NCBI GenBank assembly: GCA_029706075.1
Contig: JAINUG010000018.1
Location: forward strand, 2,689,001 to 2,753,000
Length of the DNA stretch: 64,000 nt
Source: Aldrovandia affinis
Taxonomy: Eukaryota > Chordata > Actinopteri > Notacanthiformes > Halosauridae
Reading direction: 5' to 3'
The notes beneath the pieces are model-generated. The model had not been told where the DNA came from and made no database searches. It was given only the letters and a program-made list of their open reading frames with translations. This document shows positions 23,574-33,973 of this stretch, one piece after another. Position 1 is the stretch's first letter, and each line of letters begins with the position of its first letter. Made by a program: the position numbers and the translations under genes.

Positions 23574-24587
23574 GAGACCATGGGCGATGGGAGAACCTGG
23601 TAGAAGGACAAACATCTCTGCAGCACTCCCATCAATCAGACCTTTATGGTAGTGGCTAGACGGAAGCTACTTCTGAGTGAAAGGCATATGACAGCCCACC
23701 TGGAGTTTGCCAAATGGTACTTAAAGGACTCTAAGAGCATCAGGAAAAAGATTATCCGGTCTGATGAGACACAAATTGAAATTTTTGGCCTGAATGCCAA
23801 GTGTTACCATAAAGGTCTGATTGATGGGAGTGCTGCAGAGATGTTTGTCCTTCGCCAGGGAAGGTACAACAAGATTCAGACCTGTTTCGGAGGTTACCAG
23901 GTTCTCCCATCGCTGCAGAGGAACTCTGAAGCTCTCTTAGAGTGGCCATTGGGTTCTTGGTCACCTCCTGACCATGTCCCTTCTTGCCCGGTTACTTAGT
24001 TTGGCCAGACGGCCAGCTCTAAGAAGAGTTGTGGTGGTTTCAAACTTATTCCATTTCACAATGATGGAGGCCACTGTTCTCCTGGGTGCTTTCAATGCTT
24101 TAGCAATGTTTTTATACCCTTCCCCAGATCTATGCCTCAACACAATTCTATCTCGGAGGTCTATGGAGAGTTCCTAGGACTTCATGGCTTGGTTTTTACT
24201 CTGACATGCACTGTCAACTGTGGGACCTTACATAGACAGGTGTGTGCCTTTCCAAATCAAGTCCAATCAATATAATTAAGCACAGCTGGACTCCAATGAA
24301 GGTGTAGGCCCATCTCAAGGATGATCAGAAGAATTGGACAGCACCTGAGTTAAATATACAAGTGTCACAGCAAAGGGTCTGAATACTTATGGCCATGTGA
24401 TATTTCAGTGTTTATTTTGTAATAAATCTGCAAAAATGTCTACAAGTCTGTGTTTTTCTGACAATATTGGGTGCTGTGTGTGCATGAACGAGGAAAAAAA
24501 TGAAATTAATTGATTTTAGCAAATGGCTGCAATATGACAAAGAGTGAAAAATTTAAGGGGGTCTGAATACTTTCCGAACCCACTGTA
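23574..24587 (-). mobile_element. Rearranged Tc1-like transposon before the BEL 3' LTR
   Basis: The right end is a canonical Tc1 terminus (ctttccgaacccactgta, 24570-24587) next to the BEL LTR. The minus strand gives the transposase N-terminus (24143 leftward: HRSGEGYKNIAKAL, then AGRLAKLSNRARRD). Left of about 23915 the order is disturbed: 23584-23815 encodes the next part of the transposase on the opposite (plus) strand (MTAHLEFAKWYLKDS, RSDETQIEIFGLNAK), and 23808-23911 is an inverted partial copy of 23584-23650. The left inverted repeat is absent. This looks like a fold-back rearrangement with loss of the transposase 3' half. Confidence 0.8.
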
Positions 24588-24866
24588 GCTATAGCATCTC
24601 ATAGCTCATATTGGCTAGTACAGCATTGTGCAATGCTTTCAGCAGCAATCAATATTCGCTCATTGGTTTATTTTCATGCATCTATTTCATGTTCATGGAA
24701 ATATATTTTTATAATGTGCAATGTACGCATGTCTTTGTACTGTTCCAGTTTCACACCGCTTCCATTAAAAACCATCAAGTCAGCTCCTGTCTTGGACACT
24801 TTGTTGGGAGAGTGTTTAACTCGCTGCATAACTACGTACGCAAACGCGTGGTGAGGGCAGAAGAGT
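24588..24866 (+). mobile_element. BEL/Pao 3' LTR
   Basis: Uninterrupted LTR copy, about 275 nt, that matches the two halves of the 5' LTR with three substitutions. It shows the empty target of the L2 insertion. The downstream border is about 24866, after which the two copies differ. A small frame (24633-24854) is present in both LTRs but has no protein-like features. Confidence 0.8.
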
Positions 24867-26508
24867 CACCACTCTGTGGTTACCTTTTAGGAGGAATTAT
24901 CTTATCCTAACTAAAGGTTTTATGCACACCACTTTTGTGGTGTTTCCTTTTGAGATTAATTATTTGTTTATTGGGCTAAAATTCCCCAGAGCTAAAGTCT
25001 CTAAAGTCATTTTAGTTTCTTACCTCTTCGATGAAGAGTTCTCGCCCTTATTGGGTTGTTTTCTGTTGATTTATTTTCCGTGGACTTTTTAGTTTTCTTT
25101 TCTTTGCCTTTTTTTTCTCCCCTTTCTCTTTTTTCTTGTGGTTTTGAATGGGAGCTGTTCTCAAAACCTTTAGTAGGGTTTTTCCAGTAGGCAAAATTAC
25201 TAATACCACTACTGTTCATGATGACCCCTTGGTTGCAGGTGGCTGGGCTGCAGGTGCACTTGTTACTCAGATACCATGAATCGGAAAGAAAGAGAGAGAG
25301 GTAGAGGAAGAGAGAGAGAGGGATTTTAATGGTAAATCCTAAAGCATAGAAGATCCAATAGAACATCCAATATGAATATTAATTACGAATTGATGACTAC
25401 CTGTGGTAAATAACAGCCTACTGCAGTAAAAAAAAAAATAAAATCTAGATCTATTTGAACCCTAACCCTAGTATTTGAACATTTTAAGATAAATGTTTTC
25501 ATCAGTCACTGTCCCCTTTAACCAAATACCAGAAACTGATTCATTATTAGAAGGAAATAAAAACAAGAGTGAGGGAAGCATGGTGAGGGAAAAGGGCTGC
25601 CAGTAAATCTGCTCTGTATAATTGCTGCCAAGAGCCAATGGAGCTTCGTAACGGCGTGCGATTTGGCCTGAAGCGTATGAATTAACAGGTCTAATTAAAA
25701 AGGCTTCCCTTCGAGAGAGCGATCATGAACAGCCGCAGACTCTGCATGAGTTGTATTTTTAAACATCCATTAAGAAGGGATGAAAGGTCATGTGTGCATA
25801 CAAAGGACCAGGAAGGCTTCTCAATCTAAATTCGCCAAGGTTCACCTCTGCTTGCTTTGAGGGACGTGCGTGCGTGTGATGTATTGTAACCTGCTAGGCT
25901 TAAACTAAATTTCCATGGCACAATAACCCAATGTTACATACAACAAAGAAAGAAACATAAGACATAAGTCACAGCTAACATTAACCTTCTGACTAATGCC
26001 AGGACCGAGGGAGAGCAGTGCATGGCACTTATTAATGATGGATAATTTCATGTCATGTGTGTGTCTCTGAAAGCCTTCACCTTTTCAAAACTGTTAGCTG
26101 GTCATTCAATAACCCTATCAATTCTCTTATGGGGAAATTGATTGCTGTCTGTTGCTGTTGCCAAAGGCCTCAAGCACCTCAAGTCATTAGGTAACATATA
26201 TTTTATTCCTAAACTATACAAAATATTAAAAAAGTACTGGATCAGCAGTGTCATTGTTCGTGTCTTCTATATTTATTGCTGGCAAAATTAAGTATTTGCA
26301 GACATAAATTGGCTTTAAAATGTTTGTGTGGAGGGCATCAGTCTCCGCAACAGGGGAAGAGCAGGGTAGCCTGTTTTGCCACAGCATGGCTGTGAAGGCT
26401 TTTGGAGCAGTGGAACTTTCCGCCGGCAGGTTTGGCACTCTCGCAGGGTGTGAGACTCTGGGGGAATATGAATTGTTGCCCTGGAGGTTATTCCAAAGTC
26501 CATAATTG
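24867..26508. other. Intergenic DNA, no gene seen
   Basis: AT-rich with a purine tract (GA repeats, 25282-25321) and an A-run near 25425. Small frames on both strands carry no domains. No splice-bounded exon was recognised. Confidence 0.5.
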
Positions 26509-26560
26509 ATATCAATTGATCATTGATATCATAATTTATATCAATTGATCATTGATATCA
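26509..26560. repeat. Tandem pair of a 23-bp palindromic AT-rich unit
   Basis: Two identical copies of a 23-nt unit rich in ATCAATTGAT and GATATC, at 26509-26531 and 26538-26560 (offset 29 nt). The unit is nearly self-complementary, so the pair can form stem-loops. No function assigned. Confidence 0.8.
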
Positions 26561-26917
26561 ATTAGTGTTAATTGAAGTGAATGTTAAGTGAATAATTCAC
26601 TTGATAGTTTGTTATAGACTGAATTAACATATTTCTCCTATGCAGTCATCAAAATCCTTATATATCCCAGCCCAATTATTAACACATTTAATTCTCTGTC
26701 AGTGGCAGTCCCCAGCATTGCCACTAGTGTGAATATTTTACATATCAAAAAACATATACAACACCGATATGAATACTGAGAGCAAAGACAAAAAAAACAA
26801 CCACCATCAACATATTTCAACATCGTTACTTTATTGTAACATACATTATAACATTGTAACTTATGTCTTGAATCAATTGACCTTCTTTTCCAGAAACATT
26901 TAAATAATTTTGATTGT

Positions 26918-27201
26918 CTTTTTCCCTTTTCCGTCAACTTTTATTTTCTTCCTAGAGTCCTTTGTACGGCTGTGTGTGTGTGTGTGTGTGTGTATCTGTG
27001 TGCGACCATGTCTGTGTGTGTGTGTCTGTACAGTATCTGAGTGTATCTGTGTGCGACCATGTCTGTGTGTGTGTGTGTGTGTGTGTGCATGCGTGAGTGT
27101 GTGTCTGTGTGCGACTTTGTCTCTGTGTGTGTGTTTGTATGCGTGTCTGTTTTTCCCTTTTTGTAAACTCTTATTTTCTTCCTAGAGTCCGTTGTACAGC
27201 T
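26918..27201. repeat. TG-rich minisatellite flanked by a direct repeat
   Basis: A T/C-rich block of about 55 nt (ending ttcctagagtcc...tgtac) occurs at about 26918-26971 and again about 27146-27201, exactly 230 nt apart. Between them lie (TG)n runs and two copies of a 30-nt unit containing tgtgtgcgaccatgtctg. The arrangement indicates tandem duplication of a 230-bp unit. Confidence 0.8.
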
Positions 27202-27236
27202 TCTCCTCACTCTTTATTGACTTTTCCATTTTTCTT

Positions 27237-29022
27237 TTATTCTTTCAGCCCTTTTTCATTCACTCTTATCTCCTTTTCTACTGTCCGTATCTTGAAGCAC
27301 TCAAATGTGCAGTGGTGCTTTGCATTTCTCGCATGCATAGGTAGTGCGTTTGTCACAACGACGACATCTCTGGAACCAGTGCATCATGTTGATTGGCCAG
27401 TGAGAAGCTTTGTCATATCTTGCCTGATCTTCAACAGTAGCAGCCAGTAAAGATCTCCTTCTGTGGCTCAGTGGTTTCATGCCAAACCTTTGCATAAGAG
27501 ACTGTGCCACTGTCTGTGAAAAGGTGAGCAGGTCGATGGTCCCTCCCATAACATCTCTGTAAAAGAAATGGCTGTTTACGAGTGCACTGTTGAGAGACCA
27601 TGCAAAGATGGGCCACCACCACTTCTTAGACCTAATGGAGATATGGTATCTTGAAACCTGTAGGTCATGAAGGTCAACACCACCCATGTGCTCATTGTAT
27701 CGATTGATGCATTTTGGTTGTTGGACATTGTCAAAGGCACTTCGCTCCTTGTTCCATCTCTTGACAGAGGTCTCACTGTATTTCTCCTCCATGTTTGTTG
27801 CCACTGTGACAATGTTATTGTCTTTCCAACAGACCAGCAACTTCTCTCCTTGCGTCAGAACCTCAGAGGTTCCCCGGGGTAACTTCATGAAGTCCTTCTG
27901 TGGCTTGAATGGGACATCAAACAGACGGTTCTGCCTCATCGTTCCAGAGCTCCCATATCCTCTTTTTGTCATTTCATCAAGGAGTGCAAGCGATGTGAAG
28001 AGGTTGACATGGATGAACTTGAAACCTTGAGGCACCTGAGCTTGCTCTGCAAGACCGAGGACGACACTGGGTCCCTGACCCAACCCAGTCTCAGGGAGGA
28101 GAGTGTGGGATCCACAATATGGCTCCATGTGATGCATGTAACCACTGGATGAGGCAAGGCTCCATAGCTTGTAACCAAAACGGATTAGTTTACCTCTTAT
28201 GAATTGCTTACATCCATGTCGGCCATAGTATGGGATCATACTTTCATCCACTGGCAGCCATTCCTGAAATGGCATAACTTTGTATAACTGATTGAGCTCG
28301 GAGAAGATGGGTCTAACCTTAAAAAACGGGTCATCAGTGATCTTTGTGTCAACCACATGAACTGAGGCCATTATTTCATCGAAGCGATTTCTCCACATTG
28401 CATCTGAAATGCTTTCATTGTGTACATCGCTGTCAACTGACCAGCTTATCCATACTCAGATTCAGTTGCTTGTCCTTGGTCTGGGTGGAGTACAGGTTGG
28501 ACATTTCAATGGTGATCTCTCTTAGGGTGGGTGGATACATTAGTAGGAAAACATTCATTGGGTTGGGGCAGCTTTGTTTTACACATTCTGCAGCATTTGG
28601 GCTGTATACTATGATGTTCTGGAATCACAGTGGTAGCAGGCCTCTTCGATTGTTTGAACACTCGATCTTTATTTTTGACCACCTCCAGCTTTGCCCTTTG
28701 CTCTTCTGGGTGGCTCTTCTGGCTTGTAGAGGCCATTGGCTCTTCATTGTTATGGAGGGGGGTGGGGGAACGGGGTTGGTGGAGGTCATAATCACTGATA
28801 AAGTTATTCCAGTCATGATCTGTTTGCATAACTTCAGCATGTGCATTCAACAGCCTGGCTGGCAAATGGCCTGTTTCCCCCTCATAGTCCATATCTGACG
28901 CATCGCTAACACAATCACTGAGGACAGCATCTTTCTCATTGTGAGGGATAACTGCAATGTTGCATGCCTTGTCTGGGAAGTCTTCTTGATCCAACAAATC
29001 CAGAATTTGACTTAAAGTTAAA
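27237..29022 (-). pseudogene. piggyBac transposase, main exon (broken)
   Basis: Exon 2 begins after acceptor cttttag (29024-29023), in frame with exon 1. The acidic, Ser/Asp-rich N-terminal part runs to about 28506. After a frame change, an internal deletion of perhaps 30 residues lies near 28435-28440, and the DDE_Tnp_1_7 catalytic part follows (28398 leftward): FFKVRPIFSELN, PVDESMIPYYGRHG, the later CWKDNNIVT and HMGGVDLHDLQVSRY with two catalytic Asp. The first catalytic Asp, expected in an HDNLFTS block, is Val here (HVNLFTS, codon 28006-28008). A C-terminal Cys-rich finger (CRRCDKRTTYACEKC) is cut by a missing base near 27309; without it the frame would run to TAA at 27237-27239. Triply inactivated. 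Confidence 0.85.
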
Positions 29023-29086
29023 CTAAAAGAAAGAACAGTAGAAAGTTAGGTAGAACAAGAATTATGTAGGCCTATGTTTATAAGTA

Positions 29087-29165
29087 ATAATAATAATAAT
29101 AATAACTTTATTTGTATAGCACAATTTTTTTCATACAATACATGTAGCCCAAAGTTCTTCACACC
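29087..29165 (+). repeat. TAA microsatellite with adjoining dispersed repeat
   Basis: Six to seven TAA units are followed by actttatttgtatagcac and a segment ending cccaaagttcttcac. This wording is widespread in fish genomes at the 3' ends of LINE or SINE copies, where the microsatellite is the tail. Family not assigned. It lies in the intron of the piggyBac transposase. Confidence 0.5.
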
Positions 29166-29555
29166 TTAGCACAAAAAAATAAAATAATGCAGTCACCCAG
29201 TGGATACGTGTCATATCATACGGTCCCATCTAGCAGGTAAAACGGGTATATGCACACGTTTTTGTCACTTGATTCATGCCAAGGTAGTCACGTGAATCAA
29301 GACAAGTAGTCTCGTGCACCGCTAGTGGTAGCTAGCTAGCTAGTGGTAGCTAGTAGGAGTAGCTACCAGGTAGCTAGCTATTCACCATGTACACAAGCAC
29401 CATCCACGTGGACACAAGGGTTAGGGGGCATGGGTCAGGTAGCTAGCCTTTCATAGAGCTGCTTTACCCAAAACTGGAAGTGTGTGGTATGACATGTATC
29501 GATTGTGATGTTATGTTGATATAAGTATGTAGGCCTATATACCTAGATGCACTGT

Positions 29556-29882
29556 ATTATCCCGCCGGTCACTATTGTTTCCGTCAACATTTTTACTAAT
29601 TCTATGACCACACTGAACAAAGTTGAATAATTGCAAATGCATATATCAATACTAGACACCTTAAACATGATGTGTACCAAAACGCTTTGTCCTATCTTTA
29701 TGTTAACATACTTTACTAACCTTTTGTTTGGGTGCTTTGATGCTGCCATCCTCTTCTCATGGCGCACACAGGAAGTAAACAGCTCTGGTCATGTGACAAT
29801 TTACACTAAACATGTGACACTGCCTTAGAGCCTTATAACTGAAAATATTTTTTACGGTCACTATTGTGACTGGTGGGATTAA
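29556..29882 (-). mobile_element. piggyBac 5' terminal region with TTAA
   Basis: Right terminus reads gtgactggtggga immediately before TTAA at 29879-29882, the piggyBac target. A related inverted copy, tcccgccggtcacta, starts at about 29556, inside the transposase intron. So two inverted ends 0.32 kb apart enclose exon 1, while the far (3') end of the larger element was not found near 27237. Confidence 0.55.
29721..29749 (-). pseudogene. piggyBac transposase, first coding exon
   Basis: 29 nt: ATG at 29747-29749 and nine codons (MAASKHPNK) plus two bases, followed by donor gttagt. Joining to 29022 restores a Ser codon (AG|T) and leads into LTLSQILDLLDQ, a natural-looking N-terminus. Both splice sites are consensus. 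The short first exon and the phase match are the evidence; the 699-nt intron holds a TAA microsatellite and other repeats. Confidence 0.65.
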
Positions 29883-30902
29883 ATAGAGCCTTATGTTTTC
29901 TCCAAGGTATTGAAATATATTTTTGCCACTGGGCAGAGGCAAAAGCTCTCTTGAAAGGTGACCTGGGTCCTGGGACCTTTTACACAGAAGAGGAAACACA
30001 GGTTTTAGCAGGACACCCAGGTCATATTTTAATATTAATGCTTGTGAGAAGTGGTTCATTAGTACCACAGTTTAAAGGGGATATGCATGTTGTTAAATCT
30101 CTTACAGAATACACCTGATGAGAGGAGGGCAAGGAAGTCACTGATGAACCTGCTGTGGTAAAGTAACAACAACCACAACAACAGGTATGTTTTTCAATGC
30201 TACTTATAATTACGACCGCATATGTACCTGATCAATTTAGAACTATAACTGTTGTGTGAAATGTTGTCTGAAAGTAAACCACATCTTTGATATTTTGTTG
30301 GCCTATGTTCCTCTGTTATTATTGTATTAGTTTTTAATATTAATAATATTGTTTTTATTATAGTTGAACATCTGTATCTGTGTTTATATCAATAAAAGTT
30401 AATCAGTGATATGGTGTTGGCACATAAATAAGAGTGAATAGAATCCTTTATGAAGAGTCCATAAAGAGGAGAAAGATACCTGTGATGTAGCATTGCGAAC
30501 GATCAACACTGCCCACTGCGACCGAGGTTCGATATACGAGCAATATCCAGTTTCGGATACGAGCAAGCTTGCTGCGTATAGGAGTGGCCCTGCGAGTATA
30601 CCAGAGTTACGGTGATGGCTTAGTGGGTTCCGGCTGGGAGGAGGCGATGCTCCGCGCATGTCACTGATGGTTTCAGGACTATGGAAGCAAGCTTTCAATA
30701 TGAGTGAGTGGATAATTGATATGAAAAAGAGGGTTTAATTGGGAGAAAAATGGGGAAAATAGAAAAAAATAGACTGCCCTTGCCCTCATGTGATAAAGTT
30801 GTTTGGCTTGTTCCTTGAGTACAATCTTTCCCACATTAACAGAATATTATCCAGCTAACCAATGAATGAAAAAGGTCTCTCACAAAGTATTCACTTATAT
30901 AT
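29883..30902. other. Non-coding DNA with a dispersed repeat
   Basis: No gene seen. 30480-30680 is GC-richer and, read on the minus strand, shares a segment (gccactcctatacgcagc and flanks) with 5280-5330. A tract at about 30735-30760 (attgggagaaaaatgggg) resembles, inverted, 55170-55200. Confidence 0.45.
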
Positions 30903-30903
30903 A

Positions 30904-31030
30904 CACTACCGATCAAAAGTTTTTAGAACACCCCCATTTTCCAGTTTTTACAGAAATGTAAGCAGTTCAAGTCCAGTGAATAACCTGGAATGGTACAAAG
31001 GTAAGCAGTAAACTGCCAGAGGTTAAAAAA
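30904..31030 (+). mobile_element. Tc1-type terminal fragment
   Basis: Starts at a TA and reads ctaccgatcaaaag, then gtccagtgaataacctggaa and aactgccagaggt. Nearly the same about 130 nt occurs inverted at about 50568-50695, and the first 80 nt begin the element at 6635. No transposase follows, so this is an isolated end or MITE arm. Confidence 0.75.
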
Positions 31031-31079
31031 AGAAGTTTAGGTTACCAAAAACGGAAAAATAAAAAACTGCTTGTATTGA

Positions 31080-31500
31080 ATCCAGACCATGCCAGTGGCA
31101 GTAGTGTCGCCTAAAGAGGGAGGGAATCAATAAGCCAGGTTGTCCATGTTTCGTCACGCACCAGCGACCTGTGCTGGTCAATTAGGCACATACGGTTTGC
31201 CTGTATAAAGTTCACACAAAGTGTCTTCCTTGGACTCATGTCCATGTACAAGCCTAACTTGTGAACTGAAAAGAATCGGCGGCTGACATTATGTGCTTCG
31301 GAAGAAAGTACGTGTTTGTCTGCGCTTTCCCGAATTGACAGTGGGGATTGTAGCAAGCATGGTTTATGAGTATTACTGAACATTCCATATTGGGATGTCC
31401 CAACATGTAGAGTATCCGTCAGTGTCGGCCAACAATAAGATAAAGACACACTGGAACACATGGCCCTAACTATTGCCAGACACACCAGAGGTATAGGGGG
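31080..31500. repeat. Probable interspersed repeat
   Basis: A G+C-balanced 0.4-kb stretch within AT-rich flanks, containing caccagcgacctgtgctggt (a short stem) and a frame of 124 codons on the minus strand without recognisable domains. Composition and phrasing suggest a DNA-type or SINE-like repeat of fish, but I cannot name the family and no ends were found. Confidence 0.35.
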
Positions 31501-31946
31501 ACAAAAATCCTGATGTCACATCTTAATGAACTTTGGTCAGTAAAGATTACATTTTTTTTTGTATTAGTACTTTCGTAAAAATGTATTTTTAAACATGCAA
31601 ATTATGTGTAAACTTAATATGCTAATTTATGCATACAATTCAAATTCAGTTACGGAAAAATAGGGGTGAGTGACTAACATTTTTTTAAATCTTCTTTTGT
31701 TAAGACACTTCATATGAAAAAAATACAGAGGATTTTGAATATTTGTTTCATGCATTTCAGGAACTTACAAGATGTAACTCTATGCAAATAAAAACTATTG
31801 TGATTGTGTGTATGTGACTGTTTTGTTATAGTCACACTGACCATAGCATCTGGTACTGTAGAAAGTCATTATTCATTTTTCATTTCATCATCCTATACAA
31901 TTTATTTCTTGTGCATTGATAAACAATGACACCCAAACAGTACCAG
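31501..31946. other. AT-rich spacer, no gene seen
   Basis: Low-complexity, AT-rich DNA without coding signals, ending at the left target duplication of the following hAT element. Confidence 0.5.
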
Positions 31947-31954
31947 TCAATAAC

Positions 31955-33497
31955 CAGGGTTGGTAGGGTTACTTTGTAAATGTAATTAGTTCCTGATTAC
32001 TGATTACACGGCTCTGAAAGTAATCCGATACGAATACAGTTACATGTCTCAAAAAAGTAACGTATTCAGATTACTTTTAGAATACTTTTGGATTACTTAC
32101 TTTTTCCATCACAGATGGGTATGTTTTGGGGTACAGGAGACATTGGGAAGCTGTTATATAGCCAAAGGTGGTGCTACTTAGTACTAAAAGGGTGCTCAAA
32201 CTTTTGCACACGCCATGTTTCACTTATATAAAACTTTATTAAAAACAAATTACCAGTAATGTTACAGACCTGAGAGCAGATTAACATAGTATACAGTAGG
32301 ATGGCAGTCTAAGCACAATAAATTGTTTTCTAGCTACCATTAGCTCAGCCTCACTTCTTGTCAGTCACTTGCCCCCAGTATATTATGCATTCAGCAGCAG
32401 TCTATTAACTTCGATTTTATCCCGTTTTGAAATGTTATCGTTTCAACAATAAAGAAAGCAGTATAAAATTAGCAGAGCAGTTATTGCGATGCCTCAAACC
32501 GTAGTGTGGGAGAATCAGATCTCAGCCAGGGCCAGATAGACTGAGTGATCCGAAACCACATTTAACACATTTCTTCAGAGTCAGATGTAATCGGGTTTTA
32601 TTCTATGCGAAATCACCGACAAGAAAACATAGTATGCTCGCCGCGCAGCCTAAGAATGCTGGCAGTAAACTTGCGGGATCTCTAATACAAAGTTAGAAGT
32701 CTAAAGCATGGTGGGATTCGCTTGCTTAATTGTTAGCCCACGTCCTCACCCCTCGTGCTGCGGAGCTCAAACTGGGCTCATAAATCCTAGTGACAGGGTG
32801 GACCAGGCCATGTATAACGTGGGCTGCTGCTGGCCACACAAACTGACCCACCAGAAACACAGGGACAGAGCATGGGGCTCAAAACTTCTCAAAACAATTC
32901 CCACAGTAGGCTAAGGTTAGGTAACAGCAAATTACTGCAGAACTGTGTTCAGTAAACTGAAGGTTAGCTAACGTTGACTTACCTCCAAGTGCTTTTTGAG
33001 ATTCGAGGTCGAGTCCTTTGATGCCGACAGTATCTTTACAACTGGAAGGCACAAGGTACACTGGACCGACAGATTTTTCCCATGTTCTGATTTAAACTGG
33101 AAATGGTGTCGATAACGCCACGAACTAAAAGCTGCTTTTTCTTCCATCTTGCCGCTATCAATGTTTGTCTGAGTGCGGGCGCGCGCTTTTTTTTAACGCA
33201 ATTTTTTGGTTCTGTGCAGCGGCTGTAGTTTTCGTGAGCTGTGATGATAATCATGTAGGCGTGATAATTTCATGCTGTAGCTTTAATAATGAATATTAGC
33301 TCATTAATGTTTGTAAGGAAAACTTTCCACCAAGAATTCCAATAAGTAATCCAAAATGTATTCACTTCAGGTTTATTAAAGTAACTGTATTCAGATTACT
33401 CGTTTTTCAAATGTAACGCGAGCTGAATACAGTTACTTGATTTTTGTATTCTGATTACGTAACGCCGTTACATGTATTCCGTTACAACCCAACCCTG
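31955..33497 (-). mobile_element. hAT derivative with perfect 8-bp duplication
   Basis: 1543 bp with left end CAGGGTTGGTAGGGTT and right end AACCCAACCCTG. It is flanked by tcaataac on both sides (31947-31954, 33498-33505), a perfect 8-bp target duplication. Both subterminal regions carry repeated GTAATC/GATTAC-type motifs (31980-32110 and 33340-33470), likely transposase binding sites. The only coding sequence left is one BED-finger exon on the minus strand, so this is an internally deleted, non-autonomous copy. Confidence 0.9.
32983..33147 (-). CDS. BED zinc-finger exon of a hAT transposase
   Basis: 55 codons from ATG at 33145-33147 to donor gtaagt. The frame has the BED pattern: aromatic start (AFSSWRYRHHF), then CTLC, then TSNLKKHLE at the exon end; the second zinc-binding His would be in the next exon. 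BED fingers bind transposon ends. The rest of the transposase is gone, so the exon is a relic, or an exon that could splice into host transcripts. No second exon is seen before 31955. Confidence 0.7.
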
Positions 33498-33973
33498 TCA
33501 ATAACTATCATGTGTCGGTAGAGCAAAACAGTAACACACACATAGTTTATGTAATTGGCAATGTAGGTAATAAGCGTTTGTCATTTTTGTTGCTGAGATT
33601 GATTGACATGTGGACCCCTTTAGCCACAAGGTAAAAGCATAGGACTTTTTTTTTTTTTTTTTTTTTTTAAGTGCTCAAAAACAGGATATCACTGATTGGT
33701 CCTACTCACAGTTTTGGATCACTATTCAGTGGTACTGTAGTTTATTTTTAGCCAACCGTTGTACTTCTTATTTTGTTTAACCTACCTGTCACTCTCTTGT
33801 CTAGAGTCTGGCATGACTTGTTCAACTTGATATGAGGTATACCCAGGACTTTGCAGATTTTTTTCAACGATGCATATCCTAGCCCATGTTCATGTGCTAG
33901 CAGAACCATGCAGGTGTACATGTCAAAATGCAGTTCGCGTCATTGACAAACTCTCTAGTCTATGCGATGTATA
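33498..33973. other. Spacer with T-tract
   Basis: No gene seen. Contains a homopolymer of about 23 T (33646-33668), possibly the tail of a retroposed copy read on the other strand. Confidence 0.5.

Noticed and set aside
24633-24854. 73-codon frame also present at 18754
   Set aside because: It is duplicated only because it lies in both BEL LTRs; no protein features.
25455-25470. Telomere-like ccctaaccctag
   Set aside because: Less than two and a half units; too short to be an interstitial telomere.
26910-27210. Long Cys/Val or His/Thr-rich frames on both strands
   Set aside because: They are translations of the TG/CA repeat, not genes.
30399-30698. 99-codon minus-strand frame
   Set aside because: Falls in a dispersed repeat and has no domain or splice context.
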